Assembly: GCF_004348825.1 (NCBI RefSeq)
Contig: NZ_SMJU01000001.1
Coordinates: 124,001-188,000, forward strand
Direction of reading: 5' to 3'
From: Arundinibacter roseus
GTDB taxonomy: Bacteria > Bacteroidota > Bacteroidia > Cytophagales > Spirosomataceae
DNA length: 64,000 bases
Shown: positions 1 to 9,483 of the stretch, one piece after another
How the letters are laid out: each line of letters begins with the position of its first letter
Numbering within the stretch: the stretch's first letter is position 1
Translations under genes and position numbers: made by a program
Notes under the pieces: model-generated
What the model was told of the DNA's origin: nothing
What the model saw: the letters and a program-made list of their open reading frames with translations, nothing else
Database searches by the model: none

Positions 1-476
1 TCAAGAGTATTGATTCGGGCATCAACCCAGCTTCGGAATGCCGCACTTGTGGTAGAATCACGGTGTGATTTCAGAGTAGCAATGCTTTGCTGATTTGAAC
101 GGACGGCCCAATCAATGTACGCAGAATCAAACCGTGCGCCCTGTAAGCCCGAAAGCTGCGTGTACGCCTCCTGATTCATAGTTCCTAATGTTGTAGGAAG
201 TGTGATGGCACTTTGCTGAGCCAAAGTTCCCAAATCCGTAGTCGCCATGTTGTAGTATTCCGACATGCTGACTCCATAGTCTTTTACATCCTGAGATTCT
301 GCATTGGTCGCTACAAGCTGTCCGGTGCGAACACCCATCAAGTTGGTTTCTGCTGCTGCCATCGCAAACTCCCTGTCAACCTCTGATACCATCATGTCGT
401 CGTTGTCATCATCCTTACAGGAAACGGCAACAAACATTCCGGCCAATAGCAATAGATTCCATTTCAGCTTTTTCAT
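1..476 (-). CDS. DUF4142 family lipoprotein, 3' end outside window
   Basis: Reading the minus strand from an ATG at 476 gives at least 158 codons with no stop before the window edge, so the C-terminus is missing. The protein begins with a short hydrophobic segment ending in a lipobox-like VAVSC followed by an Asp-rich linker (DDDNDD), so it is probably an outer-membrane or periplasmic lipoprotein. The rest is helical, with an AAETNLMGVRTGQLVATNAES-like stretch and an invariant-looking VKDYG segment, the layout of DUF4142 (ferritin-like, proteins of unknown function common in Bacteroidota). The function is unknown; assignment rests on the pattern of the helical repeats. Confidence 0.75.
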   Translation of the reverse strand, partial: MKKLKWNLLLLAGMFVAVSCKDDDNDDMMVSEVDREFAMAAAETNLMGVRTGQLVATNAESQDVKDYGVSMSEYYNMATTDLGTLAQQSAITLPTTLGTMNQEAYTQLSGLQGARFDSAYIDWAVRSNQQSIATLKSHRDSTTSAAFRSWVDARINTL

Positions 477-773
477 ACTTTTTTCTTATTAATTTGAACG
501 TAATAGGACATCGATGCATCACTTGGGGTGCATCAGCTATTAAGTTTCATAAATAAGTATGCCATCAACGTATATTGATCCTGCAAATCAAAATACATGT
601 GCTTTTAAAGGGAATCAGACTATTGAAAGCACAGAAAACAAGTAACTTTCAAAAATTTGATGACATTTTTCAACATGACTATGGAAGAAATCTGTACTGA
701 AGAATCTACGATACAGCTACAATGTAGCAGGCAAGCACTTATCAATCAGAATAGTATGGGCAAAAACAGCCCC

Positions 774-2366
774 TTACTTTTTCAAGATCGTAAATTCAAC
801 CCGGCGGTTGGCGGCCTGACCTTCGGGAGTGTCATTGGTCGCTACGGGACGGCTTTCGCCGTAGCCTTTACTAGCTACGCGGTCAGGTTCAATGCCTTTT
901 CCAATCAGGTATTCGCGCACTGTATCAGCTCGATCCTGCGAGAGCAGCAAGTTTGCAGCATCGCTCCCGACATTGTCGGTATGTCCGCCCAGCTCAATGA
1001 TGAGTTTTACATTTTGAGTCATAGTGAGGGCAATTCGATCCAGTTCGGGAAAAGACTCAGGTCGCAGCGCAGCTTTACCAAATTCAAAAGAAATATTGTT
1101 TAGGCGCACAATCTGCCCTTCCTCAATAGGGATAAGTTTTAATGATTTATTGGCAATTTCCCTGAACCCTTTTCCCTGAATAGCGGCCACCGAATCCGTT
1201 AAATCTACGTTTTCTCCTTCCGCAATAAAGTTGGGAGCCACGGCCCGCATGCTGTATTTCTTGCCATAGGGAAGCACTAGTTTATATTCGCCGGTAGTCG
1301 GATTAGTCGTAGCCGTGCCTGCTTCTTCGCCATTGGCCATGTCGTCATAAATAATTGTGGCTACGACAGGTTTTCCGGTTTTTGAATCAATCACTTTTCC
1401 ACTGATAATCACCACCGGATCCGGCGCAGGCGTGGCAGGTTGTGCCGGATCTTTTGTTTCGTTGCCGGAGCCCCCTCCTAGTTTAATCCGTACCACATCA
1501 CCCTTACCGATTGTGCCTTTGAAGGAAGTAAGGTAGGCATAATCTCCTACGGCAGACACGGTGTAGTAGGCGTCATAGCCGTCCGTATTTACTCCCGGCC
1601 CCAGGTTTACCGGCTTCGACCAGCGTTTCCAGGATTTGTCGATACGTTTGGTAAAGTAAATATCGTTGCTGCCCTGCCCGCCGGTCCGATCACTTGAAAA
1701 ATAGAGCGTAACGCCATCTGCGGCCAGAAAAGGCGTTGTTTCGGTAAATTGGTCGGTATTAACTTCCGGACCGAGATTCTGCGGTTTGGTCCAGGAACCA
1801 TTTTTTTGTTTAAAACTTACGTAAATATCATCCTGCTTGCTGTTCTTTTTTTCGCTAAAAGCCATAATCAGAACCTTGCCGTCATTCGACAAAAAGCCAC
1901 AGTCAAACTGCCCTTTACTCATTTTTTCGTAACCCGGAATATCAAGTTTTTGTGGCGGTGCCCAGCCTCTCGCCAGTCGCTGACTCGTCGAAAAGCCCCG
2001 GGTTTCGTAGCGCCCGTTGGTGTAAGCACCCTTAATCAGCATGGTATTTCCGTCGGGTGTGATGCTGTATAAACTGTTATATTCTTCTTTATTGATCGGG
2101 GTCGGAATCCGTCGGGCCAGGCTCCACTGCCCATTGACCGATTCGGCAAACCAGATATCCTGACTTCCTTTATCACCAAAAGAATTTTGCGGATGACTGA
2201 TTCTTGAAAAATAGAGGGTTTTGCCATCCGGTGAAATTACGGGCGCAATTTCGTTGTACTCGGTATTTACATTTTTACCTAAATTTTCAACCATTCCGGT
2301 TTGGGCCAGAAGTGGCAAAGAAAGACATAGGACAGCGGGCAAAAATGTAAATACCGAAATTTTCAT
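774..2366 (-). CDS. OmpA-family outer-membrane protein with PD40 propeller repeats
   Basis: 530 residues from the ATG at 2366, chosen because the signal peptide (MKISVFTFLPAVLCLSLPLLAQ) starts there; the longer reading frame would overlap the upstream gene. After the signal come about five PD40/WD40-like strands of the type ISPDGKTLYFSR, then a carboxypeptidase-regulatory-like beta-sandwich (about 330-410), then an OmpA C-terminal domain binding peptidoglycan (FEFGKAALRPES, GHTDNVGSD, NRRVEF). The family anchors envelope structures to murein; several Bacteroidota members are tied to type IX secretion or gliding, but this one cannot be assigned more precisely. It lies 4 bp after the LOG-family gene, so the two are probably co-transcribed. 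Confidence 0.88.
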   Translation of the reverse strand: MKISVFTFLPAVLCLSLPLLAQTGMVENLGKNVNTEYNEIAPVISPDGKTLYFSRISHPQNSFGDKGSQDIWFAESVNGQWSLARRIPTPINKEEYNSLYSITPDGNTMLIKGAYTNGRYETRGFSTSQRLARGWAPPQKLDIPGYEKMSKGQFDCGFLSNDGKVLIMAFSEKKNSKQDDIYVSFKQKNGSWTKPQNLGPEVNTDQFTETTPFLAADGVTLYFSSDRTGGQGSNDIYFTKRIDKSWKRWSKPVNLGPGVNTDGYDAYYTVSAVGDYAYLTSFKGTIGKGDVVRIKLGGGSGNETKDPAQPATPAPDPVVIISGKVIDSKTGKPVVATIIYDDMANGEEAGTATTNPTTGEYKLVLPYGKKYSMRAVAPNFIAEGENVDLTDSVAAIQGKGFREIANKSLKLIPIEEGQIVRLNNISFEFGKAALRPESFPELDRIALTMTQNVKLIIELGGHTDNVGSDAANLLLSQDRADTVREYLIGKGIEPDRVASKGYGESRPVATNDTPEGQAANRRVEFTILKK

Positions 2367-2370
2367 GAGG

Positions 2371-2973
2371 TCAGGCATTGGGCTTTGTAACATACAACGT
2401 ATGGTCGAGCGGCTTATTTTCTGCTTTTTGCAGGAAGAATGTCTCCATCTTTTCGAGCAATTCATCGACCGTATCTGCCACAAGCATCAAGTCGCGGTTT
2501 TCGGGCCGCAGAAAACCTTCTTCGGTCATTTTGTCTACATGCGCAATCAGGTGATCGTAAAAGCCATTCGTATTGAGCACGCCAACCGGACCATGAAAAA
2601 TCTTTAGCTGAGACCATGCCAAAATTTCAAACAATTCATCGAGTGTACCATAGCCGCCAGCCAGCGCAATGACACCGTCCGACATCGACACCATTTTCGC
2701 CTTACGCTCGTGCATTGTATCTACAAAGTGCAGCTCAGTCAGGGTTTTGTGGGCAACTTCCAGTTTGGCCAGAAAATTCGGGATAATGCCCGTTACCTGC
2801 CCGCCGTTTTCGAGCACGCCATCGGCCACAGTTCCCATCAGGCCCAGGTTTCCACCGCCGTACACTGTGAGTATTTCTTTGGCTGCCAGTTTTTTTCCTA
2901 AATCATAGGCAACGTCTTTATATACAGGCTTATTTCCAGGATTGGAGCCACAATATACCACAACTGATTTCAT
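2371..2973 (-). CDS. LOG-family protein (cytokinin riboside 5'-monophosphate phosphoribohydrolase-like)
   Basis: 200 residues with a Rossmann-like lysine-decarboxylase fold. It begins VVYCGSNPG, has GGGNLGLMG near residue 40, and the family signature GGYGTLDE around residue 110. The usual PGGxGTxxE is AGGxGTxxE here, a conservative change of the first residue. Family members remove ribose 5-phosphate from nucleoside monophosphates, releasing free bases; bacterial roles are mostly unclear. The next gene (OmpA/PD40) starts 4 bp downstream. Full-length compared with the roughly 190-200 residues usual for the family. Confidence 0.88.
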   Translation of the reverse strand: MKSVVVYCGSNPGNKPVYKDVAYDLGKKLAAKEILTVYGGGNLGLMGTVADGVLENGGQVTGIIPNFLAKLEVAHKTLTELHFVDTMHERKAKMVSMSDGVIALAGGYGTLDELFEILAWSQLKIFHGPVGVLNTNGFYDHLIAHVDKMTEEGFLRPENRDLMLVADTVDELLEKMETFFLQKAENKPLDHTLYVTKPNA

Positions 2974-3033
2974 CGTATTTTTTATTTTTTATAAGTAAAT
3001 ATCCTCTTCTTTGAAGTAAAAAGAGAGTTAATT

Positions 3034-4413
3034 TTAAGCTTCCTCAGAGATTAATTCCTGAGCCAGTTTTTTCAGATCCAACCCGCCAAACGTTCCTGAA
3101 CTCATCATCAGCAGGTTCGTATTCACCCATTTTTGTTCTTTCAGAAAACCAACCAATTCTTCGGGTTTTGTAAAAACAAAAAGGTCGTCCCGTTTAAATG
3201 CCGCACGAATATCCTCTGCCGATATAGGCTCCAATCGCTTGTGTTCTACTACGTCGGGGCTATAAAAAACAACGGCAACGTCGGCTGCTTCCAGTTTGTG
3301 ACGGTACTGTTTGAGAAAGGTTTTATTAAGACTGCTAAACGTATGCAGCTCGGTACAGGCCACAAGGCGGCGCTTCGGAAACTGCTCCTTTACGGCCCGC
3401 GTGGTAGCTTCTACCTTTGAAGGTGCGTGGGCAAAATCGCGGTAGGCATTCACTCCCGGTGCTTTGGCCAGCATTTCCATGCGTTTGGCCGCGCCTTTGA
3501 AAGTTTGAATGGCACCGTAAAACTCTTCATCCGTTATTCCCAAACGCTCACAAACGGCTTTTGCACCGCTGATATTTTTCATGGTATGCTCGCCAAAAAT
3601 ATAAAGCGGCACTTCGCCCAAAGTTTTGGTAAGTAAATACGTGTGACCGTCGCGTACTTTGTAGGGATGCGCTTCGTAAGGAATTTTAGTAACGTCCATC
3701 CGCTCTTTCTGACCGATCACGTCCAGCATATTATCCGTTTCATCAAACACCATTACGCCCGCCCGAGGCAACGAATCAGCCAGGATTTCAAACTGCCTGA
3801 CGTACGATTCCCAGGTTGGATATACATTGAAGTGATCCCACGCAATGCCACTCACGAGTAAAATATGCGGCTGATAGTGCAAAAACTTTGGCGTGGGGTC
3901 GTCAGGAGAAGTAAAATATTCGTCACCTTCAATAATGATGACAGGTGCATCGGCATCGAGCCGCACCATGTGATCAAAACCTTCCAACTGCGCACCAACG
4001 AGGTAATTGAATTTTCGCTGACAGAGCCGCATGACGTGCAGAATCATAGACGTAATTGTCGTTTTCCCGTGACTTCCGGAAATCACAACTCGCTGCTTAT
4101 CAATACTTTGACTAAAAACAAATTCAGGATATGAATAAACAGGAATGCCCAACTGCCTGGCTTTGAGCAGTTCCGGGTTGTCGGGACGAGCGTGCATACC
4201 CAAAAGAACCGCATCCAAATCTGCCGTAATTTTTTCTGGAAACCAGCCCATTTCGGCAGGAAGCAGCGCCTGATTGGCTAATCGTGAGCGGGAGGGTTCG
4301 TAAATTTCATCGTCGGAGCCCGTAATTTGAAATCCTTTGCGGTTCAATTCCAGCGCCAGGTTGTGCATAACACTGCCACCGATGGAGATAAAGTGTATTT
4401 TTTGTTGACTCAT
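3034..4413 (-). CDS. mpl: Mpl-type UDP-N-acetylmuramate--peptide ligase
   Basis: 459 residues from the ATG at 4413 (MSQQKIHFISIGG). An upstream in-frame ATG at 4491 would add 26 residues without homology to the family start. Mur ligase layout: N-terminal nucleotide-binding domain (GGSVMHNLA, TGSD), central ATPase domain with the P-loop SGSHGKTTITSM near residue 110, IEGDEYF, and the C-terminal domain with DFAHAPSK. Mpl attaches the recycled tripeptide or tetrapeptide to UDP-MurNAc in the cytoplasm, saving murein peptides. A murC paralogue is the main alternative; the length, and the HGKTT/DFAHAP pattern of the Mpl subfamily, favour mpl. Confidence 0.85.
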   Translation of the reverse strand: MSQQKIHFISIGGSVMHNLALELNRKGFQITGSDDEIYEPSRSRLANQALLPAEMGWFPEKITADLDAVLLGMHARPDNPELLKARQLGIPVYSYPEFVFSQSIDKQRVVISGSHGKTTITSMILHVMRLCQRKFNYLVGAQLEGFDHMVRLDADAPVIIIEGDEYFTSPDDPTPKFLHYQPHILLVSGIAWDHFNVYPTWESYVRQFEILADSLPRAGVMVFDETDNMLDVIGQKERMDVTKIPYEAHPYKVRDGHTYLLTKTLGEVPLYIFGEHTMKNISGAKAVCERLGITDEEFYGAIQTFKGAAKRMEMLAKAPGVNAYRDFAHAPSKVEATTRAVKEQFPKRRLVACTELHTFSSLNKTFLKQYRHKLEAADVAVVFYSPDVVEHKRLEPISAEDIRAAFKRDDLFVFTKPEELVGFLKEQKWVNTNLLMMSSGTFGGLDLKKLAQELISEEA

Positions 4414-4691
4414 AAGTAGTAGGAAACAGGAAGATTTGAAAAGGGAATTGGACGGATGATTTACCGCTCTTGCCCACTTTCGAACATTCATTCTTAGATT
4501 AGGAGCCGAAGTTATAAAGATTTTTTAAGATGGCGCTCTAATTCTACTGCACAGAGCCGCGCTGAAAAGGAAGTGCGTAAGCCCCTGATTTCGTCCACTC
4601 TCAATTTTTTGATTATTTTCTTAACCAATTCTGCTTCTACATATATAAAAAACCAGTCAATAATTAAACAGATCAAACGGACCTTTCTCTC

Positions 4692-6659
4692 ATGCGACTA
4701 AAATTACATTTCCTTGTCGGTTTCTTAGTTCTGTTAAGCACGCTGGCTCAGGCTCAGTTGCGGGTGGCCCGTATCTTTGGCGATCACATGGTTTTGCAGC
4801 GCAATAAACCCATCGAAATCTGGGGCTGGGCTTCCAAAGGTGACAAGGTAGAACTTACTTTAAACCAACAAAAAGTGACTACCCAAGCCGCCGCTGATGG
4901 TAAGTGGAAGGCGCAACTTCCCGCAATGCCTGCCGGAGGCCCGTACGAATTGAGCATTAAAACAAAAAAGCAAACCGTTCTTTTCTCAGACATTCTTTTG
5001 GGTGAAGTGTGGCTGCTATCGGGGCAGTCGAATATGGAGTGGCGCGTCAGGCAGGCAGATAGCGCCCGAAGCGAGATGGCGAGCGCAAATTTTCCGACAA
5101 TCCGGCACGTAGAAATACCGCATACGTTGAGTTTTGTGCCCGAAAGCGACGTTGAGGCAGGCAGCTGGCAGCTAACTACTCCCGAAACCGTGGGCAGTTT
5201 TTCGGCAGTGGGTTATTTCTTTGCGCGCGAATTGAGTCAGAACCTAAACGTACCCGTGGGCCTCATTCACTCCTCCTGGGGTGCTTCGCAGGTAGAGGGC
5301 TGGATTAGCGAAAAAGCCATGGCCGATTCTGACGTATTAAGCGAATACCCAAAAACCATGGCCCGAACCTGGGAGCAGGATGCCCAAAATCAGGAAAGGA
5401 AACTTATTTCGCAGCTGTACGGAAAGGCCGATTTTGATATAAATGCTATTGACGAATCTGCCTATACTACCCCAATTTACGACTTTACTTCATGGAAAGT
5501 AACGGTTGATCCGGCGACGAATTGGGACTGGCAGGGCGTGTGGGCTTTTCGCGGAAGCGCCTACCTGCAACGAACAGTGGACATTCCCGAGGAGTTTGCC
5601 GCCATGGAAACAACCTTGAACTTTGGTCGAATCAACCATCGGGTTTCGTTTTTTATCAATGGAAAAAAAATGCAGGAAGGGAATTTTACTCAATCGATTG
5701 AACTGAAAATCCCGGCTGGTACCTGGCAAAAAGGATTCAATTCGTTGGTGCTGAAAATTGAACCTACTGAAAATTCTACCGGACAACAAATGGCCTTCTC
5801 GGGCTCAGGAGCAGATTTTTCGGTGGCAGGTGCCGGTAAAAAAGTTTTGCTGCAAGACAAACGCTGGCGCATGATGCCATCCTGGAAAGCCCCCCGCTCC
5901 TACGTTCGTCTGATGAATAATGTGGGGACAACCCTGTACAACGCCATGATTGCGCCGCTCATTCCGTATACAATTGCAGGTGCGCTTTGGTATCAGGGCG
6001 AGAGCAACGCCGGGCGGGCCTACGAGTATCGCAAGTCTTTTCCATTGCTGATTAGTAGCTGGCGCAAAGACTGGGGCTATGATTTCCCCTTTCTTTTTGT
6101 GCAGCTCGCCACCTACGGACCTTTTCAAAACAGCAATCAGGGCAGCGAATGGGCCGAACTGCGGGAAGCCCAAACTATGACGCTCAGCCTGCCCAATACG
6201 GGCATGGCCGTAACAACCGACATTGGAAATCCCAACGATATTCATCCGACTAATAAACAAGACGTGGGCAAACGTCTGGCGCTTTCGGCATTGAAAGTAG
6301 CCTACGGACAAGAGCTCGTCCACAGCGGACCGATGTATAAAGAAGCGCAGTTTGCCGATGGCAAAGCCGTTATTTCTTTTGAACATACGGGCAGCGGACT
6401 CGTTATAAAAGATCGCTATGGGTATCTGAAAGGGTTTGAGATTGCGGGTAAAGATCAAAAATTCTACTATGCTCCGGCCCGCATCGAAGGCAACAAAGTA
6501 GTGGTATCGCATCCCGACGTGCCACAACCCGCTGCGGTGCGCTATGGGTGGGCCAATTCGCCGCTGGATAATAACCTGTTTAATGTCGAAGGCCTGCCGG
6601 CGGTGCCTTTTCGAACCGACAATTGGAAAGGTAAAACAGAAGGTGTGAAGTTTCGGTAA
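4692..6659 (+). CDS. Sialate O-acetylesterase (SGNH/SASA family)
   Basis: 655 residues with a signal peptide (FLVLLSTLAQAQ). An N-terminal beta domain is followed by the esterase core: the nucleophile block SGQSNMEW at 110-117, a second block WYQGESNAG around 440, and DIHPTNK near 520, which supplies the usual Asp/His pair. A jelly-roll-like insert (about 260-370) splits the core, as in typical secreted sialate O-acetylesterases. The family removes acetyl groups from sialic acids or from plant polysaccharides; no sialidase lies nearby, so the natural substrate is uncertain. The next gene starts 29 bp downstream on the same strand. Confidence 0.88.
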   Translation: MRLKLHFLVGFLVLLSTLAQAQLRVARIFGDHMVLQRNKPIEIWGWASKGDKVELTLNQQKVTTQAAADGKWKAQLPAMPAGGPYELSIKTKKQTVLFSDILLGEVWLLSGQSNMEWRVRQADSARSEMASANFPTIRHVEIPHTLSFVPESDVEAGSWQLTTPETVGSFSAVGYFFARELSQNLNVPVGLIHSSWGASQVEGWISEKAMADSDVLSEYPKTMARTWEQDAQNQERKLISQLYGKADFDINAIDESAYTTPIYDFTSWKVTVDPATNWDWQGVWAFRGSAYLQRTVDIPEEFAAMETTLNFGRINHRVSFFINGKKMQEGNFTQSIELKIPAGTWQKGFNSLVLKIEPTENSTGQQMAFSGSGADFSVAGAGKKVLLQDKRWRMMPSWKAPRSYVRLMNNVGTTLYNAMIAPLIPYTIAGALWYQGESNAGRAYEYRKSFPLLISSWRKDWGYDFPFLFVQLATYGPFQNSNQGSEWAELREAQTMTLSLPNTGMAVTTDIGNPNDIHPTNKQDVGKRLALSALKVAYGQELVHSGPMYKEAQFADGKAVISFEHTGSGLVIKDRYGYLKGFEIAGKDQKFYYAPARIEGNKVVVSHPDVPQPAAVRYGWANSPLDNNLFNVEGLPAVPFRTDNWKGKTEGVKFR

Positions 6660-6688
6660 AGCGTTATAATCAATTAAAAGAACTTTCT

Positions 6689-7150
6689 ATGAAGCCAATA
6701 ATTACGAAACTTTTGCTACTGATTTCTGTACTTATAGTCCAGCAGAAAGCAGTTGCGCAAGATCCTGAAAAAGAAGTGATTCAGGTAGCGCACGATTTTT
6801 TTGCGGCTTTGGAAAAAGGCGATTCAACTGCTTTTCGAGCCCTGTTTATTCCTTCGGCAAAAGTGTACACGGTTCGTGAAAAATACGCTCAATCTGTCAT
6901 TAACCACCGGTCGCCTTTTACAGATACCTTTCGACCCGGAACAGTTATTAAAGAACGCATGAAAAGTCAGGGTGTGGTCGTGCAGGTGCACAACCGTACG
7001 GCGATGATTTGGGCACCGTATGATTTATGGGTCAATGACGTTTTCTCGCATTGCGGCATAGATATTTTTACGCTGCTGCTCACTCCCAATGGCTGGCGCA
7101 TTGCCTCGCTTGCATATAGTATTGAAAATGAGGGCTGTACGCCTCCCTGA
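6689..7150 (+). CDS. Secreted NTF2-like (SnoaL/DUF4440-type) protein
   Basis: 153 residues with a signal peptide ending in QKAVAQ. The mature part starts with a helix (VIQVAHDFFAALEKGDSTAFRALF-type, the hallmark of the NTF2-like/SnoaL-like fold) followed by beta strands including TAMIWAPYDLWVND and WRIASLAYS. Such proteins form cone-shaped ligand-binding pockets; some are enzymes, and many periplasmic ones have no known role. It probably shares a transcript with the esterase before it. The fold call is reasonably secure, the function is not. Confidence 0.72.
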   Translation: MKPIITKLLLLISVLIVQQKAVAQDPEKEVIQVAHDFFAALEKGDSTAFRALFIPSAKVYTVREKYAQSVINHRSPFTDTFRPGTVIKERMKSQGVVVQVHNRTAMIWAPYDLWVNDVFSHCGIDIFTLLLTPNGWRIASLAYSIENEGCTPP

Positions 7151-7156
7151 GCTAAC

Positions 7157-7855
7157 TTATTTGCTTAATTTTTTTATTGGGGTTAAAAGTACCTTCCGAA
7201 ACTCAACTTCGGAGCCTTCGGCTTGCAGGGCAATTTGTCCGGTAGCAGCGGTCGCATTATATCCGTAGTTTACAAAATCATCATTCACCCAAACTTTAAT
7301 AGTATTTCCAAGGCACTCGATTGTCATTTTGTTCCACTCGCCTACCGGCTTTTCGGAGCCATCAGTCAGGTTTGGAATGCGCCGGAGTTTGTCTCCATTT
7401 ACACCCCACTTCTCACGTGGACCGCGTCGTTTTTCCATATCGGGCACTTCAATATCTTCCTGTATACACCAAAAATCACCGGCATTGGTGTGCATCATCT
7501 GTACTTCAATAGACTTGGGAAACATCTCGTACAGCGCTCTCGGCGTAGATACAAACACCAACGCCCCGCAGTTGCCGGGTTTTCCGGCAAACCGATATTC
7601 CAGTTCAAGGCGGAAATTTTGGTAACTAGCGTCCGTAATCAGGTGCCCGCCGGGCGTGCCGAGACTAACAAGCATACCGTCGCGAACCACGAACGGCAGC
7701 CGTGCTTCCTTATTTTTGTCCATTTCCGGCACATCCGCATGCCAGCCTTTTAAGTCTTTTCCATTAAATAGACTTTGAGATTGAGCCGATGCATTTTTGG
7801 AGGAAAACAAACAATAACCAAGGGCTATCAGCCCCAATAGGTATGATTTTTTCAT
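7157..7855 (-). CDS. Secreted DUF1080 protein (3-keto-disaccharide hydrolase family)
   Basis: 232 residues with a signal peptide (LIALGYCLFSSKNASAQ). The mature protein opens with LFNGKDLKGWH, the classic start of DUF1080, and continues with a concanavalin-like beta jelly roll (NFRLELEYRFAGKPGNCGALVF, EVQMMH, WNKMTIECLGNTIKVWVNDDFVN in pieces). Some DUF1080 proteins hydrolyse 3-keto-glycosides; others are only annotated by fold. It converges on the NTF2-like gene with 6 bp between stop codons. Full-length for a single-domain member. Confidence 0.88.
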   Translation of the reverse strand: MKKSYLLGLIALGYCLFSSKNASAQSQSLFNGKDLKGWHADVPEMDKNKEARLPFVVRDGMLVSLGTPGGHLITDASYQNFRLELEYRFAGKPGNCGALVFVSTPRALYEMFPKSIEVQMMHTNAGDFWCIQEDIEVPDMEKRRGPREKWGVNGDKLRRIPNLTDGSEKPVGEWNKMTIECLGNTIKVWVNDDFVNYGYNATAATGQIALQAEGSEVEFRKVLLTPIKKLSK

Positions 7856-8045
7856 AGATATAAAGATTCACAGATCATGAGATACCCGTAAAAGGGCATT
7901 AGGCAGTTGGTATAATGTAAATGAATGAGTCTTGATCTGTCTATGATAAATTGGTTAAGGCAAATCAGTAATCATCTATCCTGACATTCAAGGCAATAAC
8001 AATTCATCAGGAAACACGTTTTTACAAATATAAAGAGAGAAAAAT

Positions 8046-9230
8046 ATGACATACCTAATCAAAACCGGCGCAATTTGGGCAGCACTAGTTGCTCTGATAG
8101 CCTGCGGCAACAATGCACCGGAAGATACCACACCAACGCCAACCGGCCCGGCGCAGTTTTCGGTACAAGAAGCTTTTCAGGGACTTTCTTTCAGAGATCC
8201 CGTAGAGCTTGTGCATGCGGAAGATGGGAGCAATCGACTGTTTGTGATTGAGCAGCGCGGCCTGATTCGCTCGTTTTCTACTACCCAATCCAACCCTTCG
8301 GCCAATACCTTTCTGGACATTTCGGGCAAGGTGCAAAGTGGCGGAGAGATGGGTTTGCTTGGGCTGGCTTTTCACCCTGATTTTAAAAACAACGGTTACT
8401 TTTTTGTAAATTATACACGAGATAATCCCCGCGAGTCGGTCATTGCGCGTTACCAAGTGAGCAACCCGGCCACCGGTGTAGCTGACCCGCAAAGTGAAAC
8501 GATTTTGTTTACCTACGCTCAGCCGTTCGGCAATCACAACGGCGGTTCGGTGCACTTTGGCCCTGATGGATTTTTGTATATTGCCACTGGTGACGGCGGC
8601 AGCGGTGGCGACCCGCAGAATAATTCTCAAAATCGAAAAAATTTGCTGGGTAAAATCCTGCGTGTAGACGTAAACTCCACAGCAAAAGGAGCTTATGGAA
8701 TTCCGTCTGACAATCCTTTTGCAGGAAATCAAGAGCAATTTCGGGAAGAAATTTATGCATACGGGCTACGCAATCCGTGGAAAATCAGTTTTGACAAAAC
8801 CCAAAATCAATTGTGGGCGGCCGATGTTGGGCAAAATGAAACCGAAGAAATTGACCTCATTGTTAAAGGCGGGAACTACGGATGGCGTCTGAAAGAAGGC
8901 GACGACTGCTACAATCCATCATCAAATTGCGAGCAACCCGGGTTGATCGACCCCGTTTGGGAGTACGCCCAATCCAACGGCGACCGCTCCGTTACGGGCG
9001 GTTACGTATACCGCGGCGCGCTGACTCCGGATCTTACGGGCAGGTACATTTACGGCGATTTCGTTAGTGGACGTATTTGGGCACTTGATCCACAAGCCGA
9101 TGGAGCTAACCGAAACGTGCTATTGGTAGAAAAAGTCGGGTCGATTTCTACGTTCGGTGTCGATGAAAAAAATGAGCTGTATTTCTGTAATTATCAGGAT
9201 GGTAAGATTTACAGAATCGTGAAAAAATAA
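8046..9230 (+). CDS. PQQ-type soluble sugar dehydrogenase (glucose/sorbosone dehydrogenase family), lipoprotein
   Basis: 394 residues. The N-terminus has a lipobox (VALIACG), so the protein is probably lipid-anchored. It forms a six-bladed propeller of the soluble aldose sugar dehydrogenase/HHIP-like family, with the conserved stretches LLGLAFHPDF, NHNGGSVHFGPDG, YIATGDGG, YAYGLRNPWK and ADVGQNETEEI. Family members oxidise aldoses with PQQ in the periplasm, although many Bacteroidota members lack proven PQQ use. A strong hairpin terminator follows at 9263. Confidence 0.88.
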   Translation: MTYLIKTGAIWAALVALIACGNNAPEDTTPTPTGPAQFSVQEAFQGLSFRDPVELVHAEDGSNRLFVIEQRGLIRSFSTTQSNPSANTFLDISGKVQSGGEMGLLGLAFHPDFKNNGYFFVNYTRDNPRESVIARYQVSNPATGVADPQSETILFTYAQPFGNHNGGSVHFGPDGFLYIATGDGGSGGDPQNNSQNRKNLLGKILRVDVNSTAKGAYGIPSDNPFAGNQEQFREEIYAYGLRNPWKISFDKTQNQLWAADVGQNETEEIDLIVKGGNYGWRLKEGDDCYNPSSNCEQPGLIDPVWEYAQSNGDRSVTGGYVYRGALTPDLTGRYIYGDFVSGRIWALDPQADGANRNVLLVEKVGSISTFGVDEKNELYFCNYQDGKIYRIVKK

Positions 9231-9262
9231 TGTTTCTCTGCTAAATTAGTTTCAATGAATGG

Positions 9263-9293
9263 CACTGTCTCCGCGTTGGAGGCAGTGTTTTTT
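9263..9293 (+). terminator. Rho-independent terminator after the sugar dehydrogenase
   Basis: A 10-bp stem (CACTGTCTCC / GGAGGCAGTG, one T-G wobble), 5-nt loop and a run of six T's, 32 bp after the stop codon. Confidence 0.85.
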
Positions 9294-9417
9294 AGGTCTA
9301 TCGTTAATATCTAGCCTGGGTGCAGGTTTTACCAATAGATCGTTATCCATTTCAATAAAACTATACGTTTAACTTTACTACAAAAAATGGAAAGCAAAAG
9401 ACCACGACGAAATATAG

Positions 9418-9455
9418 AAAAGGAGTCATTCCTGACAATTGGAATGACTCCTTTT
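9418..9455. terminator. Bidirectional terminator, serves tpiA
   Basis: A perfect 15-bp stem (AAAAGGAGTCATTCC and its complement) with an 8-nt loop. A-tracts on one side and T-tracts on the other let it work in both directions; it lies just past the tpiA stop codon. Confidence 0.85.
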
Positions 9456-9483
9456 CTATATCTACAAAAACCTGCTAATCAGA

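Noticed and set aside
5805-6527. 240-residue minus-strand frame inside the esterase
   Set aside because: It is the shadow of the esterase codons, with no family residues or start signals.
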